Below, in pieces: positions 62,601 through 64,000 of a stretch of DNA of 64,000 nucleotides. Origin of the DNA: Ancistrus triradiatus (taxonomy: Eukaryota > Chordata > Actinopteri > Siluriformes > Loricariidae); NCBI GenBank assembly GCA_025084515.1, contig JAJAGP010000183.1, positions 310,001 to 374,000 of the forward strand, in the 5' to 3' direction. The position numbers and the translations under genes are program-made. Every line of letters begins with the position of its first letter. Within the stretch, counting starts at the first letter, position 1. The notes below the pieces were generated by a model that was not told the origin of the DNA, did no database searches, and saw only the letters and a program-made list of their open reading frames with translations.

Positions 62601-64000
62601 GTTCATCTCAAAGGTGTCTGATCCAAGTCCTCCATCTTTGTTGGCTGCAAACTTTTGGCCATACAACACATGCGGACATTTTCCATAAGGAAATGGATGT
62701 TGTTACAACAGAAATGTCTTATAAGACTTGGAAAAATTGCAGTGTTTATGCTTAAAGCAATTTCTGAGAATAAGCTGGAGAAAAGCCTGACCAATAAAGT
62801 TATTATGGCTTTATCAAGCAGGGGAACAATCGGTTTATCGGAGCAAAGGGGGCCTAGGAAATGTAGAAAGTAATATATTGTAGTCTCTGTAATAAACCTC
62901 ACCTACCGCAACATATTTTTGTTGTACATTTTGGTCGACGATTGATCACAAGACTATTTGAGGCTATCATTCTGGCTCCATTTTGTACCATAGATTCTGT
63001 GAGTGTTCTTAACTATTGGCTTATTCATAGAGATTTCGCTTCTTTTGAGCTTAATTATATTTATTAGACCAGGTGGGGGATTCTTCTGTGGGATCTGGAA
63101 TTAAACACAGCACCCGCTAAACGGCTATCGAACACTTTGTGGAGACACTTTGTGAAATGTAATAAATACTCAAGAGCATGAAGAATTTGAATATATGATA
63201 TTAAAAATTAGGGGGGGAGCATTTACCTCAATCAAAACCATCGAAAGTAGTCACATTCAAACAACCACTGAAATGGAAATGTTCCAGAAGCATGAACTCC
63301 CCAACTCGCACATTGGTAGACGTATTTGCACCAATAAAACCCCGTGTTGGAAATAGTATTTCATAATGCATGTGAGAAAAAGTAATGGCCCGCCAGGGCA
63401 GTTTGCTACAGATGCTCAACAGCCTTTGTTTTCTTTAGGAAAGGCACTTTCACAGTTTACAACTGCAGCCTCCTCGCTATAGTTTACAGATTTCACCCGT
63501 CCATACATTCGCCCAAAAAGTCCTTGTTATTCCTGAAATCACACATGAATTTCAGTGCGTTCGTTGTCTCTGTTGATTTATTAATTGGTTTATTGATTGG
63601 TCTATCATTTTTAGCTTTGGTTGACTCCAAGCATTTGTACAGGTGTTATACTGGGTCTTTATGAGCTACATTACTGAATCTTCTAGACTGGATTTTGACT
63701 CTCTCCTTTCCTACAGCATGTGTTGAATATATAGATGTGTTATGTCAGCTGATGAAATGCCAAGATATTACTAGTAAACTACCAGGACTTACAGGCTTAA
63801 ATAGATCTTTGTCTCTAATTTAGATGTTTCTCTGTGTCCGTGTCTTCATTCTAGATGTCAATGCCCGATGCAGTTTGAGGGACCTGAATGCCAGCAGACC
63901 AAGCACAGTTTCCACGGCAACGGATATGCCTGGTTTCCTCCTCTGAGGCCGTGCTTTGAGAGCCACCTCTCTCTGGAGTTCATAACGGAGGTGGCAGACG
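2586..64000 (+). CDS. Type III (DN-/Hz-cadherin-like) classic cadherin, partial gene, 9 exons seen
   Basis: Joining 2586-2772, 9746-9889, 16045-16328, 17313-18936, 20875-20968, 24673-24857, 30043-30269, 42000-42277 and 63855-64000 gives one open frame of 1056 codons. Every junction has AG/GT borders and matching phase (1,1,0,1,2,1,0,2). The product is a cell-surface adhesion receptor: EC repeats ending in [54 protein letters not shown] and a degenerate [10 protein letters not shown], then the post-[14 protein letters not shown] segment, a Cys-rich box, an EGF domain and a laminin-G start. This order is the hallmark of non-chordate-type classic cadherins (Drosophila CadN, chicken Hz-cadherin), which in that class link to beta-catenin through a cytoplasmic tail. 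Both ends are missing: earlier EC repeats lie upstream, and the remaining LamG/EGF, transmembrane and tail exons lie downstream. FAT or CELSR cadherins are alternatives, but the post-EC segment argues against them. The exact orthologue name is not certain. Confidence 0.93.
3540..3665 (-). mobile_element. Tc1-like scrap (family of 44.0 and 52.4 kb)
   Basis: The run 'GTTGACGTGACACCATCACA..' through 'CTCTACCATGTCCCAAATG' resembles, in minus orientation, the central transposase region of a fish Tc1-like family also seen at 44040-44600. It is short and diverged. Confidence 0.45.
3690..4290 (+). repeat. Dispersed fish repeat, copy 1, interrupted by a SINE
   Basis: It shares ordered blocks with 32575-33010: 'TTTTAGATTATCTTCTAATA', 'CAATCCCAA.TTGAG', 'GATGAAACTAATTCATC.AG', 'CATTATTTAGTCTGATACAC' and 'TTACTGCCCTCTGG'. 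The SINE at 3914-4099 splits it. No open frame; family not assigned. Confidence 0.8.
3914..4099 (+). repeat. tRNA-derived SINE with 7-base target duplication
   Basis: The tRNA-like head has an A box (TAGCCTAGCGGTTAAGG) and B box (GGTTCAAATCC). The body reads GGTCCTTGAGCAAGACCCTTAACC and the tail GGGCGTCTGCTAAATGCTG..., the typical fish 3' end. AGAACCT stands at 3907-3913 and again at 4100-4106, a target-site duplication. It lies within an older repeat, so it inserted later. Confidence 0.9.
5122..5200 (+). mobile_element. Tc1-type terminus fragment (GCGCAAAAGTCTTAGGCC)
   Basis: TACTGCGCAAAAGTCTTAGG is the terminus also seen at 29118 and 49458. Only the terminus is recognisable here. Confidence 0.5.
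6101..7545 (-). mobile_element. Tc1-like transposon, near full length, transposase broken
   Basis: TA-flanked (6099-6100, 7546-7547). The ends are CAGTGGTGTGAAAAAGTGTT and, inverted, CAGTGGTGTGAAAGG.., with long inverted repeats of over 150 bases containing TGCATGTTTGTCACACTTAA. The 1445 bases are a normal Tc1-like size. A minus-strand transposase begins [20 protein letters not shown] at 7179 (helix-turn-helix domain) and continues in other frames through [18 protein letters not shown] and [17 protein letters not shown] near 6540, which hold the second Asp and the Glu of the DD34E triad. At least two frameshifts separate these blocks, so no functional protein is expected. Confidence 0.93.
6236..7179 (-). 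pseudogene. Tc1-like transposase pseudogene
   Basis: The coding remnant of the 6101-7545 element runs from ATG at 7179. It reads in one frame to about 6950, then switches frame ([20 protein letters not shown], then [10 protein letters not shown], then [20 protein letters not shown]). The order matches a Tc1 transposase: paired-type HTH, linker and DDE core. Several indels break it. Confidence 0.88.
8788..9178. repeat. Foldback/MITE-type dispersed repeat
   Basis: It contains the blocks GGACCAGCACAG, GTGGTGGATCATTCTC, CAGTGCTGCTGGAGTT, AGGTCCTGACCATTTGAG and CTACAAAGTGCTTCAATATG. These also occur at 33484, 42589 and 53138. The order and the inverted blocks fit a non-autonomous element with long imperfect inverted arms. 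No coding capacity. Confidence 0.7.
9470..9690. repeat. Purine-rich stretch upstream of an exon
   Basis: The + strand is dominated by A and G (for example AGAGAGAGAAGGGTGGGGAG) and ends some 55 bases before the acceptor of the 9746 exon. It is low complexity, not a strict tandem repeat. Confidence 0.6.
9746..9889 (+). CDS. Cadherin exon 2 in window: EC linker with DVNDNKPVF
   Basis: This 144-base exon enters and leaves in phase 1 (acceptor CTTCCTCAG, donor GAAG|GTAGGC). It encodes [17 protein letters not shown], the last strand and calcium linker of one EC repeat. The beginning of the next repeat follows, [20 protein letters not shown], ending in the NDEDEG version of the usual DxDxG calcium motif. 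A symmetrical (1-1) exon spanning an EC linker is normal for this gene class. About 220 bases of purine-rich intron lie just upstream of it. Confidence 0.93.
9965..10150. repeat. Fragment of the 370-base MITE family
   Basis: AAAACACTTACATTAAC followed by CAAAATCATCAACACAAAGC and GGATTGAAAGTGAAAAG matches blocks at 24025-24090 and 40200-40320. The terminal GTCCCC repeats are absent here. Confidence 0.6.
10882..12204 (-). mobile_element. Tc1-like transposon (CAGTGGTGCTTGAAAGT family), defective
   Basis: A TA at 10880-10881 precedes CAGTGGTGCTTGAAAGTTTG. The right end reads CCCAAACTTTCAAGCAGCAC, but the flanking TA is lost. Relative to the copies at 34805 and 58283, about 110 bases after the left terminus are deleted (CACACAAGT joins directly to GGAGGAGG). 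The minus-strand transposase spans 11840 to about 10950 and retains much recognisable sequence. Confidence 0.9.
10950..11840 (-). pseudogene. Tc1-like transposase pseudogene, best preserved in window
   Basis: ATG at 11840 is followed by GCA and TGA, where sister copies have CGA, so codon 3 is a stop. The reading frame is also shifted soon after. From about 11810 the frame is open through [40 protein letters not shown] and [11 protein letters not shown] (first catalytic Asp) to [13 protein letters not shown] 30-base class deletion then shifts the frame into [18 protein letters not shown] and [17 protein letters not shown] (second Asp and Glu). All three DDE residues are present but not in one frame. 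Confidence 0.9.
13125..13215 (+). repeat. SINE head fragment
   Basis: GTGGTTTAGTGGACAAGGTG, CAGAAGGTCCAGGTTCAAAT and GGGTTCTTGTTCAAG correspond to the tRNA-like head and first body block of the SINE at 3914. The tail is missing. Confidence 0.65.
13253..13942. mobile_element. Non-autonomous TA-flanked element, 690 bases
   Basis: A TA at 13251-13252 precedes CAGTAAGTCCCCTAGATACG. The right end, inverted, reads CAGTAGGTCCGCTAGACGCA before a TA at 13943-13944. The two termini match over about 24 bases with few differences. No transposase is inside. The central part (about 13510-13800) may be a separate insertion, because CAAACCTCC/ACTGTAC-like end sequence also appears near 13495-13510. Confidence 0.7.
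14316..14360. repeat. Trinucleotide microsatellite (ACT then AAT)
   Basis: Runs of ACT/ACC units pass into about five AAT units. Confidence 0.9.
14370..14475 (-). mobile_element. Tc1-like scrap
   Basis: GTGATCTTCGAAGGACGCCC followed by ACTAGGGAGAGTAGAAACAC resembles, on the minus strand, the GRP(T/S)..RA linker-coding region of Tc1-like transposases (compare 11650-11700). About 100 bases, highly diverged. Confidence 0.4.
15238..15955. repeat. Dispersed DNA-transposon-like repeat ending near an exon
   Basis: It starts with AACCCCAAATCAGAAAAAAA, a terminus shared with 19911 (AACCCCAAATCAGAAATAG). It contains GGGGCAATTTTGGACTAGTA and, further on, ACGTTCACAAATGCCACTTT, both also present (the second inverted) in the other copy. 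It ends within about 90 bases of the exon acceptor at 16044. Family not assigned. Confidence 0.65.
16045..16328 (+). CDS. Cadherin exon 3 in window: EC repeat body
   Basis: Phase 1 to 0, acceptor CCATTGCAG, donor CTTCAG|GTGAGC. It completes the EC repeat begun in the previous exon: [39 protein letters not shown] and the linker [12 protein letters not shown]. It then opens the next repeat ([19 protein letters not shown]). The linker differs from the DxNDNxPxF consensus: the first Asp is replaced by Asn, and the NDN by NDE. The first conserved Glu motif of the next repeat is TEE rather than PEN. Calcium binding at this interface may therefore be altered. A dispersed repeat ends less than 100 bases before the acceptor. 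Confidence 0.94.
16329..17312 (+). other. Intron 3 (984 bases)
   Basis: Short AT-rich intron separating the two EC-repeat exons. I see no repeat, gene or structured element in it. Confidence 0.8.
17313..18936 (+). CDS. Cadherin large exon: four and a half EC repeats
   Basis: This single exon of 1624 bases (phase 0 to 1) has acceptor GATGTTTTAG and donor CAGAG|GTAAAA. It opens with [19 protein letters not shown] and finishes five EC repeats. The linkers are DINDNAPVF (codon at 17541), DVNDHAPLF (17889), DCNDHTPVF (18213), DVNDNGPEF (18531) and the degenerate membrane-proximal [10 protein letters not shown] (18876). Calcium motifs are LDRETR, LDREQI, LDFERP, LDRENI and FDRERQ, paired with [26 protein letters not shown] and [11 protein letters not shown]-glycosylation sequons are visible as NSS, NLT, NTT and NDT. 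It ends with KKIYINSHR, leading into the post-EC segment. There is no internal stop, and the GC-rich third positions contrast with the AT-rich introns. Confidence 0.97.
18937..20874 (+). other. Intron 4 (about 1.9 kb)
   Basis: AT-rich. It contains a rearranged copy (19911-20255) of the dispersed repeat seen complete at 15238-15955. Otherwise nothing recognisable. Confidence 0.8.
19911..20255. repeat. Rearranged copy of the 15238 repeat
   Basis: The left part is collinear with 15238-15450 (AACCCCAAATCAGAAATAG, GGGGCAATTTAGGGCTAGTA). The right part from about 20110 is the reverse complement of 15715-15830 (AAGCGGCATTTGTGAATGTA). It is therefore a deleted and folded version of the same element. 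Confidence 0.65.
20875..20968 (+). CDS. Cadherin short exon: post-EC segment ([12 protein letters not shown])
   Basis: 94 bases, phase 1 to 2, acceptor CACCGACAG, donor CCTAC|GTAAGA. It encodes [20 protein letters not shown] followed by [12 protein letters not shown]. The 'IG.VYV.D.DDWD' pattern just after the last EC repeat is a signature of type III classic cadherins (CadN/Hz-cadherin), and is the main reason the gene is placed in this class rather than with FAT or protocadherins. NKT is a possible N-glycosylation site. Confidence 0.92.
21219..21240. repeat. GAT microsatellite
   Basis: About seven GAT units. Confidence 0.85.
23889..24258. mobile_element. TA-flanked MITE, 370 bases
   Basis: The left end is CAGGTAGTCCCCGATTTACG and the right end, inverted, is CAGGTACTCCCTGTTTTACG, each bordered by TA. 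The target site and the terminal CAG are typical of Tc1/mariner-type non-autonomous elements. No coding capacity. Related pieces lie at 9965 and 40175. Confidence 0.85.
24673..24857 (+). CDS. Cadherin exon: EC-like fold after the DDWD segment
   Basis: 185 bases, phase 2 to 1, acceptor GATCTTGCAG, donor GCAG|GTACAG. It encodes [20 protein letters not shown], then [19 protein letters not shown] and [20 protein letters not shown]. The 'F.(I)...TG.L.(I)....PG.Y.F.V.VSDG' pattern follows the DDWD segment in CadN-type cadherins and is part of their membrane-proximal, calcium-motif-poor extracellular region. It joins in frame to both neighbours. Confidence 0.93.
25385..25840. repeat. Foldback-like repeat with TACTTAAGTA-type ends
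   Basis: The left part has ACTTGAATTAAAGTAGAGAG and TGTACTTAAGTATCGAAAGT. The right part has GTTAAAACTACTTAAGTATA and GTAACGAATTACATTTG. The inverted, ACTTAAGTA-rich ends resemble common fish hAT-type MITEs; this assignment is from memory and low in certainty. Confidence 0.5.
26011..26039. repeat. AC microsatellite
   Basis: About fourteen AC units. Confidence 0.95.
26872..27058 (-). repeat. tRNA-derived SINE, reverse orientation
   Basis: Read on the minus strand it gives GGGACTGTGGTAGCCTAGTG, the body block GGGTCCTTGAGCAAGGCCCT and the tail TAAGTCGCTCTGGACAAAGG. The B-box region is mutated (GGTTC lost). It is the same family as 3914. Confidence 0.85.
28240..28625. repeat. Pieces of a dispersed MITE (family of 46928)
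   Basis: ACACTATGTAGACAAAAGTC at about 28575 matches the start of the 46928 element. 28255-28460 (AGATTTTGGAACATGTGACT, CAATAAGCCCTGACT, GTGTGATATTGAG) matches its interior. The pieces are out of order, so this is a broken copy or two copies. Confidence 0.6.
29118..29160 (+). mobile_element. Tc1-type terminus fragment
   Basis: TACTGTGCAAAAGTCTTAGG followed by CCACCATTA, the same terminus as 5122 and 49458. Nothing else of the element follows. Confidence 0.55.
30043..30269 (+). CDS. Cadherin exon: juxta-EC (SEA-like/PCCD) domain
   Basis: 227 bases, phase 1 to 0, acceptor TTTTTCCACAG, donor CAGAAG|GTAAGG. It encodes [20 protein letters not shown], then a helix-rich stretch ([20 protein letters not shown]) and [20 protein letters not shown]. 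These features match the domain between the last EC-like unit and the Fcc box in non-chordate-type classic cadherins (EF(V)..R..S.RYE.L...LA..L.....V.IFSV). No cysteines are present, so the disulphide-bonded part starts in the next exon. Confidence 0.93.
30625..31075. repeat. Two SINE remnants, opposite orientations
   Basis: 30625-30700 (+) has GGGTCTTTGAGCAAGACCCT. 30925-31075 (-) reads on the minus strand as a tRNA-like head with GGTTGAGAGTTCAAATCCTG and a tail complementary to CCTTATCCAGACTGACTTAC. Both are incomplete and diverged from 3914. Confidence 0.6.
31168..31360 (+). repeat. tRNA-derived SINE, full length, with 9-base target duplication
   Basis: Same family as 3914. It has an A box (TAGCCTAGCGG), a B box (GGTTCAACTCC), the body GGGTCCTTGAGCAAGACCCT and the tail GTCGCTCTGGATAAGGGCGT then TGCTAAATGCTG with ATGTAA repeats. 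ATGGAATCT flanks it exactly (31159-31167, 31361-31369), so the insertion looks young. Confidence 0.93.
32575..33010 (+). repeat. Dispersed fish repeat, copy 2
   Basis: It opens with GTCAAGTCAGATTTATTTAT and CATTGTCTCAAGCAGCTTTA. It then shares ordered blocks with 3690-4290 but without the SINE. The block TTACTGCCCTCTGG and a GGGCATGGTGGGGCTGGAGC end match copy 1. No open frame. Confidence 0.75.
33484..33890. repeat. Foldback/MITE-type repeat (family of 53138)
   Basis: It begins TATCAACCATAACATTAAAG, then has CCTTATTTATATACTCATCT, AGTGGATCATTCTCAACACT and GCAGTGCTGCTGGA, and ends near GTGAAGCTATAAGGTAAGCA. It shares these blocks with 8788, 42589 and 53138. Confidence 0.65.
34805..36268 (-). 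mobile_element. Tc1-like transposon (CAGTGGTGCTTGAAAGT family), broken
   Basis: It follows a TA at 34803-34804 with CAGTAATGCTTGAAAGTTTG. The right end stops within the inverted repeat (TATGCAGAAATATAGAAAAC) about 35 bases short. The minus-strand transposase starts with ATG at 35933 ([15 protein letters not shown] start). It is riddled with small indels and lacks a HTH block around 35875, so it is a pseudogene. Confidence 0.88.
35528..35933 (-). pseudogene. Tc1-like transposase pseudogene fragment
   Basis: The readable part is [20 protein letters not shown], then [17 protein letters not shown] and [13 protein letters not shown], where Thr of the usual W-T-D-E is Met. Upstream, a deletion near 35875 removes part of the DNA-binding region. 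Downstream, multiple frameshifts precede the second catalytic block. Confidence 0.8.
36872..37490 (-). repeat. Head-to-tail cluster of four SINE-related units
   Basis: Four minus-strand SINE pieces follow one another: 36872-36998, about 37040-37195, about 37215-37380 and about 37395-37490. Each shows the complement of the tRNA-like head (GGACCTTCTGGTACC, GGACCTTCTGATAC, GGACCTTCTGGTTC), and the first and third also show the block AATTGTGGGTTAAG or GTTGTGGGTTAAG. They share a direction and the heads are spaced by about 110-190 bases. Confidence 0.75.
38573..40137 (-). mobile_element. Tc1-like transposon, full length with both ends (CAGTGGGGC family)
   Basis: TA-flanked at both ends (38571-38572, 40138-40139). 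The termini are CAGTGGGGCAAAAAAGTATT on both strands, with inverted repeats of roughly 200 bases. Total length is 1565 bases. A minus-strand transposase begins at ATG 39800 ([20 protein letters not shown]), but several indels break it. Confidence 0.93.
38870..39800 (-). pseudogene. Tc1-like transposase pseudogene
   Basis: From ATG 39800 the DNA-binding part reads [20 protein letters not shown] and [20 protein letters not shown]. It then breaks into different frames through the catalytic region (about 39500-38900). The C-terminal half shows only scattered similarity (for example the complement of CCAAACCACACCGCC and TTTCTATGGAGTTGAG). A fully open frame is absent. Confidence 0.8.
40175..40505. 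repeat. Degraded copy of the 370-base MITE
   Basis: It has CTTAAACATGCTTAAAATAC, TACAGCTGGGCAAAATCATT, GAATAATGTATTGAAAGTG and an end ATTGTAAAACAGACTACCTC, in the same order as 23889-24258. The left terminus is missing. Confidence 0.7.
41096..41220 (+). repeat. tRNA-like SINE, second family
   Basis: CTAGTGGCTTGGTGGTAAGA and GGGTTTGGGTTCAAATCCTG are A- and B-box-like. The tail GTGGAACCCTGTGATGGACC differs from the 3914 family. Confidence 0.55.
41631..41657. repeat. TC microsatellite
   Basis: About thirteen TC units, some 340 bases before the Fcc/EGF exon. Confidence 0.95.
42000..42277 (+). CDS. Cadherin exon: Cys-rich Fcc-like box and start of EGF domain
   Basis: 278 bases, phase 0 to 2, acceptor CCCTTTCAAG, donor TACAG|GTTAGA. 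It starts [17 protein letters not shown] (NVT is a glycosylation sequon). A cysteine-rich box follows, with [20 protein letters not shown] and, further on, [17 protein letters not shown]. Then [20 protein letters not shown] gives the first three cysteines of a canonical EGF domain, which the next exon completes. The Cys-rich box before EGF corresponds to the Fcc box described for CadN-type cadherins. The exon is isolated by 11.7 kb and 21.6 kb introns and is flanked on both sides by copies of the same transposons. Confidence 0.94.
42589..42846. repeat. Foldback/MITE-type repeat fragment (family of 53138)
   Basis: CAGTGTCACTGCTGGACTG, CCACTCATACCAGCACACCA, GAATGATCCACCACCCAAAC and CCTGATCGGTGGTGGTCC recur in the same order at 53350-53640. 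Confidence 0.7.
44040..44600 (-). mobile_element. Tc1-like remnant, minus orientation
   Basis: Blocks such as GGCATGGATTCCTCTGGAC, TGTAGGAATGTTGGCCCATG, CCACCTTCAGCACCCTGAAC and TGGTCTGCTGTTGTAACCCG correspond to the reverse of a common fish Tc1-like transposase. The copy at 52370 covers the same protein region on the + strand. It is heavily diverged with no useful open frame. Confidence 0.55.
45135..45440 (+). repeat. Degraded SINE followed by another fish repeat
   Basis: 45135-45275 resembles the 3914 SINE (CAGGTTCAAGTCTGC, GTTGGGTTCTTAAGCAAAGC, GAGTCGCTTTGGATAAGG). 45290-45440 (GCCTGGTCAGGGTCACGGGG, GGCAGAGATACGACCCTGCA) resembles a widely dispersed fish repeat that I cannot name. Confidence 0.5.
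46660..46805 (-). repeat. SINE-like remnant, reverse orientation
   Basis: On the minus strand the head reads GGTTGTAAGTTCAAATCTCA (B-box-like) and the tail is the complement of CACTCAGCAGATGCCGGTAC. The body is only loosely similar to the 3914 family. Confidence 0.5.
46928..47335. repeat. Dispersed MITE-like repeat
   Basis: It begins ACACTATATAGACAAAAGTT and contains GATGTTGGAACATGACTGTG, ATGTTGGACAATAAGCCCTT and AAAGTGTCATATTGAGTCAC. Partial copies lie at 28240-28625 and 42478-42570. No coding capacity. Confidence 0.65.
49458..49765 (-). mobile_element. Tc1-like remnant (GTGCAAAAGTCTTAGG family)
   Basis: TA then CAGTGCAAAAGTCTTAGGTC marks the terminus. A minus-strand remnant at 49756-49562 reads [20 protein letters not shown] then [13 protein letters not shown], the 'KKP.L...(N/R).KRL.(F/Y)AK.H..W' block of a Tc1 transposase. 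About 150 bases or more between the terminus and this block, and the whole 5' half, are missing. Confidence 0.7.
50692..51797 (+). mobile_element. Tc1-like transposon with internal deletion (CAGTGGGGC family)
   Basis: TA then CAGTGGGGCAAAAAAGTATT on the left. The right end is GCAAAAAAGT inverted, ending CCCACTG without a flanking TA. Total length is 1106 bases, about 460 shorter than the copy at 38573 and in the opposite orientation. The + strand transposase starts at ATG 51056 but is deleted and frameshifted. Confidence 0.9.
51056..51600 (+). pseudogene. Tc1-like transposase pseudogene, internally deleted
   Basis: It reads [20 protein letters not shown], then [20 protein letters not shown] (HTH region), then shifts frame. 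Later blocks encode [20 protein letters not shown] and a catalytic C-terminal motif close to [12 protein letters not shown] followed by a stop. The central DDE region carrying the first two Asp residues is missing. Confidence 0.85.
52370..52700 (+). mobile_element. Tc1-like remnant, + orientation
   Basis: The translation in pieces reads [40 protein letters not shown] and a degraded 'W.SDESRF', as in a common fish Tc1-like transposase. CATGCTGATAGAAAGG upstream and TGAAAGCATGGATCCATATT downstream extend the match. Only the middle third remains. Confidence 0.7.
53138..53784. mobile_element. Foldback MITE with TTAGGTACACCTCC ends
   Basis: TTAGGTACACCTCC at 53138-53151 is the exact inverted complement of GGAGGTGTACCTAA at 53771-53784. 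Further inside, the arms also pair loosely (AGCACTTTGTAGTTCTACAA on the left against TTGTAGGACTACAAAATATT on the right). 647 bases, no open frame. It is the most complete member of the family seen at 8788, 33484 and 42589. Confidence 0.85.
54795..54982 (-). repeat. tRNA-like SINE, third type, reverse orientation
   Basis: The minus strand has GGTGGCACGGTGGGTAGCAC (A-box side), GGTCCTGGATTCAATCCCAG (B-box-like) and a body complementary to CCTGGAGTAAACCCATGCAG. The match is to a common fish repeat recognised from memory. Confidence 0.65.
55052..56151 (-). mobile_element. Tc1-like transposon, 5'-truncated (CAGTGGTGCTTGAAAGT family)
   Basis: The right end is complete (inverted CAGTGGTGCATGAAAGTTTG, then TA at 56152-56153). 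The left terminus and about 350 bases are missing: it starts inside the transposase at CTTGCTGCATGACCCACC. The minus-strand transposase from ATG 55799 keeps an open DNA-binding domain for about 100 codons, then breaks. Confidence 0.88.
55100..55799 (-). pseudogene. Tc1-like transposase pseudogene
   Basis: It reads [20 protein letters not shown], then [40 protein letters not shown] and [20 protein letters not shown]. Frame changes follow before the [20 protein letters not shown] block at about 55270. Compared with the 11 kb copy the start region is better preserved, but the catalytic part is worse and the C-terminus is lost. Confidence 0.85.
56765..56790. repeat. AC microsatellite
   Basis: About thirteen AC units. 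Confidence 0.95.
58283..58524. mobile_element. Isolated Tc1-like left end (CAGTGGTGCTTGAAAGT family)
   Basis: Directly after TA it starts CAGTGGTGCTTGAAAGTCTG. It runs collinear with 34805-35050 through TAGTGAGTGGCAAAAGTATG and CTGGTGTGACCACCCTGTGC, then stops. Only the terminal inverted repeat and a short subterminal part are present. Confidence 0.88.
59225..59400 (-). repeat. tRNA-derived SINE, reverse orientation, diverged
   Basis: The minus strand contains GAAGGTCCAGAGTTCAAATT, GCGTCCTTGAGCAAGGCACG and the complement of CCTTATCCAGAGAAACTTAC. Same family as 3914. Confidence 0.7.
59700..59990 (+). repeat. Pyrimidine-rich low-complexity tract
   Basis: The + strand is mostly C and T, with recurrent CTCTC, CATCTC and GTCACC words and few purines. 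The open frame across it reads as low-complexity Ser/Leu and is not a gene. Confidence 0.7.
60546..60655 (-). repeat. SINE head fragment, reverse orientation
   Basis: On the minus strand: GTGGTAGCCTAGTGGGTAAG, GGACCAGAAGGTCCAGGGTT, CAAATCTCAC and GGCTGCCACTGTTGGGTCCG. The head and first body block are well conserved and the tail is absent. Confidence 0.8.
61085..61600 (-). mobile_element. Tc1-like remnant (probably the 10.9 kb family)
   Basis: Minus-strand blocks include [40 protein letters not shown] and [20 protein letters not shown], then ELNLKRTW. These match the transposase copies at 10950 and 55100 but with many changes. The start is lost and no termini are visible. Confidence 0.75.
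63855..64000 (+). CDS. Cadherin exon: end of EGF, start of laminin-G domain (cut by window end)
   Basis: It starts after acceptor TTCATTCTAG with A completing the split AGA codon, then [15 protein letters not shown] supplies cysteines 4-6 of the EGF domain. [20 protein letters not shown] and [11 protein letters not shown] are the first strands of a laminin-G domain ('[11 protein letters not shown]...HLSLEF.T'). The frame is open to base 64000 and no donor is reached, so the exon continues past the window. Confidence 0.93.

Larger units (their letters stand above)
42278..63854 (+). other. Intron 8 (about 21.6 kb), longest in the window
   Basis: It splits the EGF domain. Contents in order: foldback repeat (42589-42846), Tc1-like scrap (44040-44600), SINE remnants (45135-45275, 46660-46805), MITE (46928-47335) and Tc1 scrap (49458-49765). 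Next come Tc1-like (50692-51797), Tc1 scrap (52370-52700), foldback MITE (53138-53784), SINE (54795-54982), Tc1-like (55052-56151), AC microsatellite (56765-56790), isolated Tc1 end (58283-58524), SINE pieces (59225-59400, 60546-60655), pyrimidine-rich tract (59700-59990) and Tc1 scrap (61085-61600). 42850-44030, 47900-49450 and 61700-63850 show no coding match. Confidence 0.75.

Noticed and set aside
1..64000. A previously undescribed gene system or gene cluster
   Set aside because: All convincing coding sequence belongs to the one cadherin gene or to decayed transposases. Nothing else shows coding or structural organisation that I can support.

Overview
The window reads as teleost genomic DNA carrying one multi-exon gene on the + strand, surrounded by decayed transposons. 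The fish assignment rests on the mix of several Tc1-like families, tRNA-derived SINEs with a 3' tail of the fish 'GTCTGCTAAATGCTGTAAATG' type, and small TA-flanked MITEs. An otophysan such as a catfish is my guess from the repeat types and is not demonstrated.

Nine exons (the last one cut by the window end) join in perfect phase into 1056 codons of a large type III ('non-chordate-type') classic cadherin, the class of Drosophila DN-cadherin/CadN and chicken Hz-cadherin, called 'neural-cadherin-like' in fish. In order they encode the end of one cadherin (EC) repeat, six further EC repeats, the region that follows the EC repeats in this class (GKVY..DPDDWD), a juxta-EC domain, a cysteine-rich (Fcc-like) box, a six-cysteine EGF domain and the start of a laminin-G domain. 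The N-terminal EC repeats lie upstream of the window. The rest of the laminin-G/EGF region, the transmembrane segment and the catenin-binding tail should lie downstream. Exons: 2586-2772, 9746-9889, 16045-16328, 17313-18936, 20875-20968, 24673-24857, 30043-30269, 42000-42277, 63855-64000+.

Layout: 1-2585 is intron or upstream sequence with a Tc1 end. From 2.6 to 31 kb there are seven exons separated by introns of 1-7 kb. Intron 7 (11.7 kb) and intron 8 (21.6 kb) isolate the Fcc/EGF exon and hold most of the transposon load. No second protein-coding gene, structural RNA gene, promoter or polyadenylation site could be supported.

At least three well-represented Tc1-like families are present, all with broken transposases: a CAGTGGGGCAAAAAAGT family (1.6, 38.6 and 50.7 kb), a CAGTGGTGTGAAAAAGTG family (6.1 kb) and a CAGTGGTGCTTGAAAGT family (10.9, 34.8, 55.1 and 58.3 kb, probably 61.1 kb). 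There are also two scraps of a fourth family, foldback/MITE repeats, and about a dozen SINE copies. One SINE sits inside an older repeat, and four lie head-to-tail at 36.9-37.5 kb. I saw no sign of a new enzymatic or defence system. The points worth a second look are the gene class, the layout of its exons, and the inverted and direct transposon copies flanking single exons.
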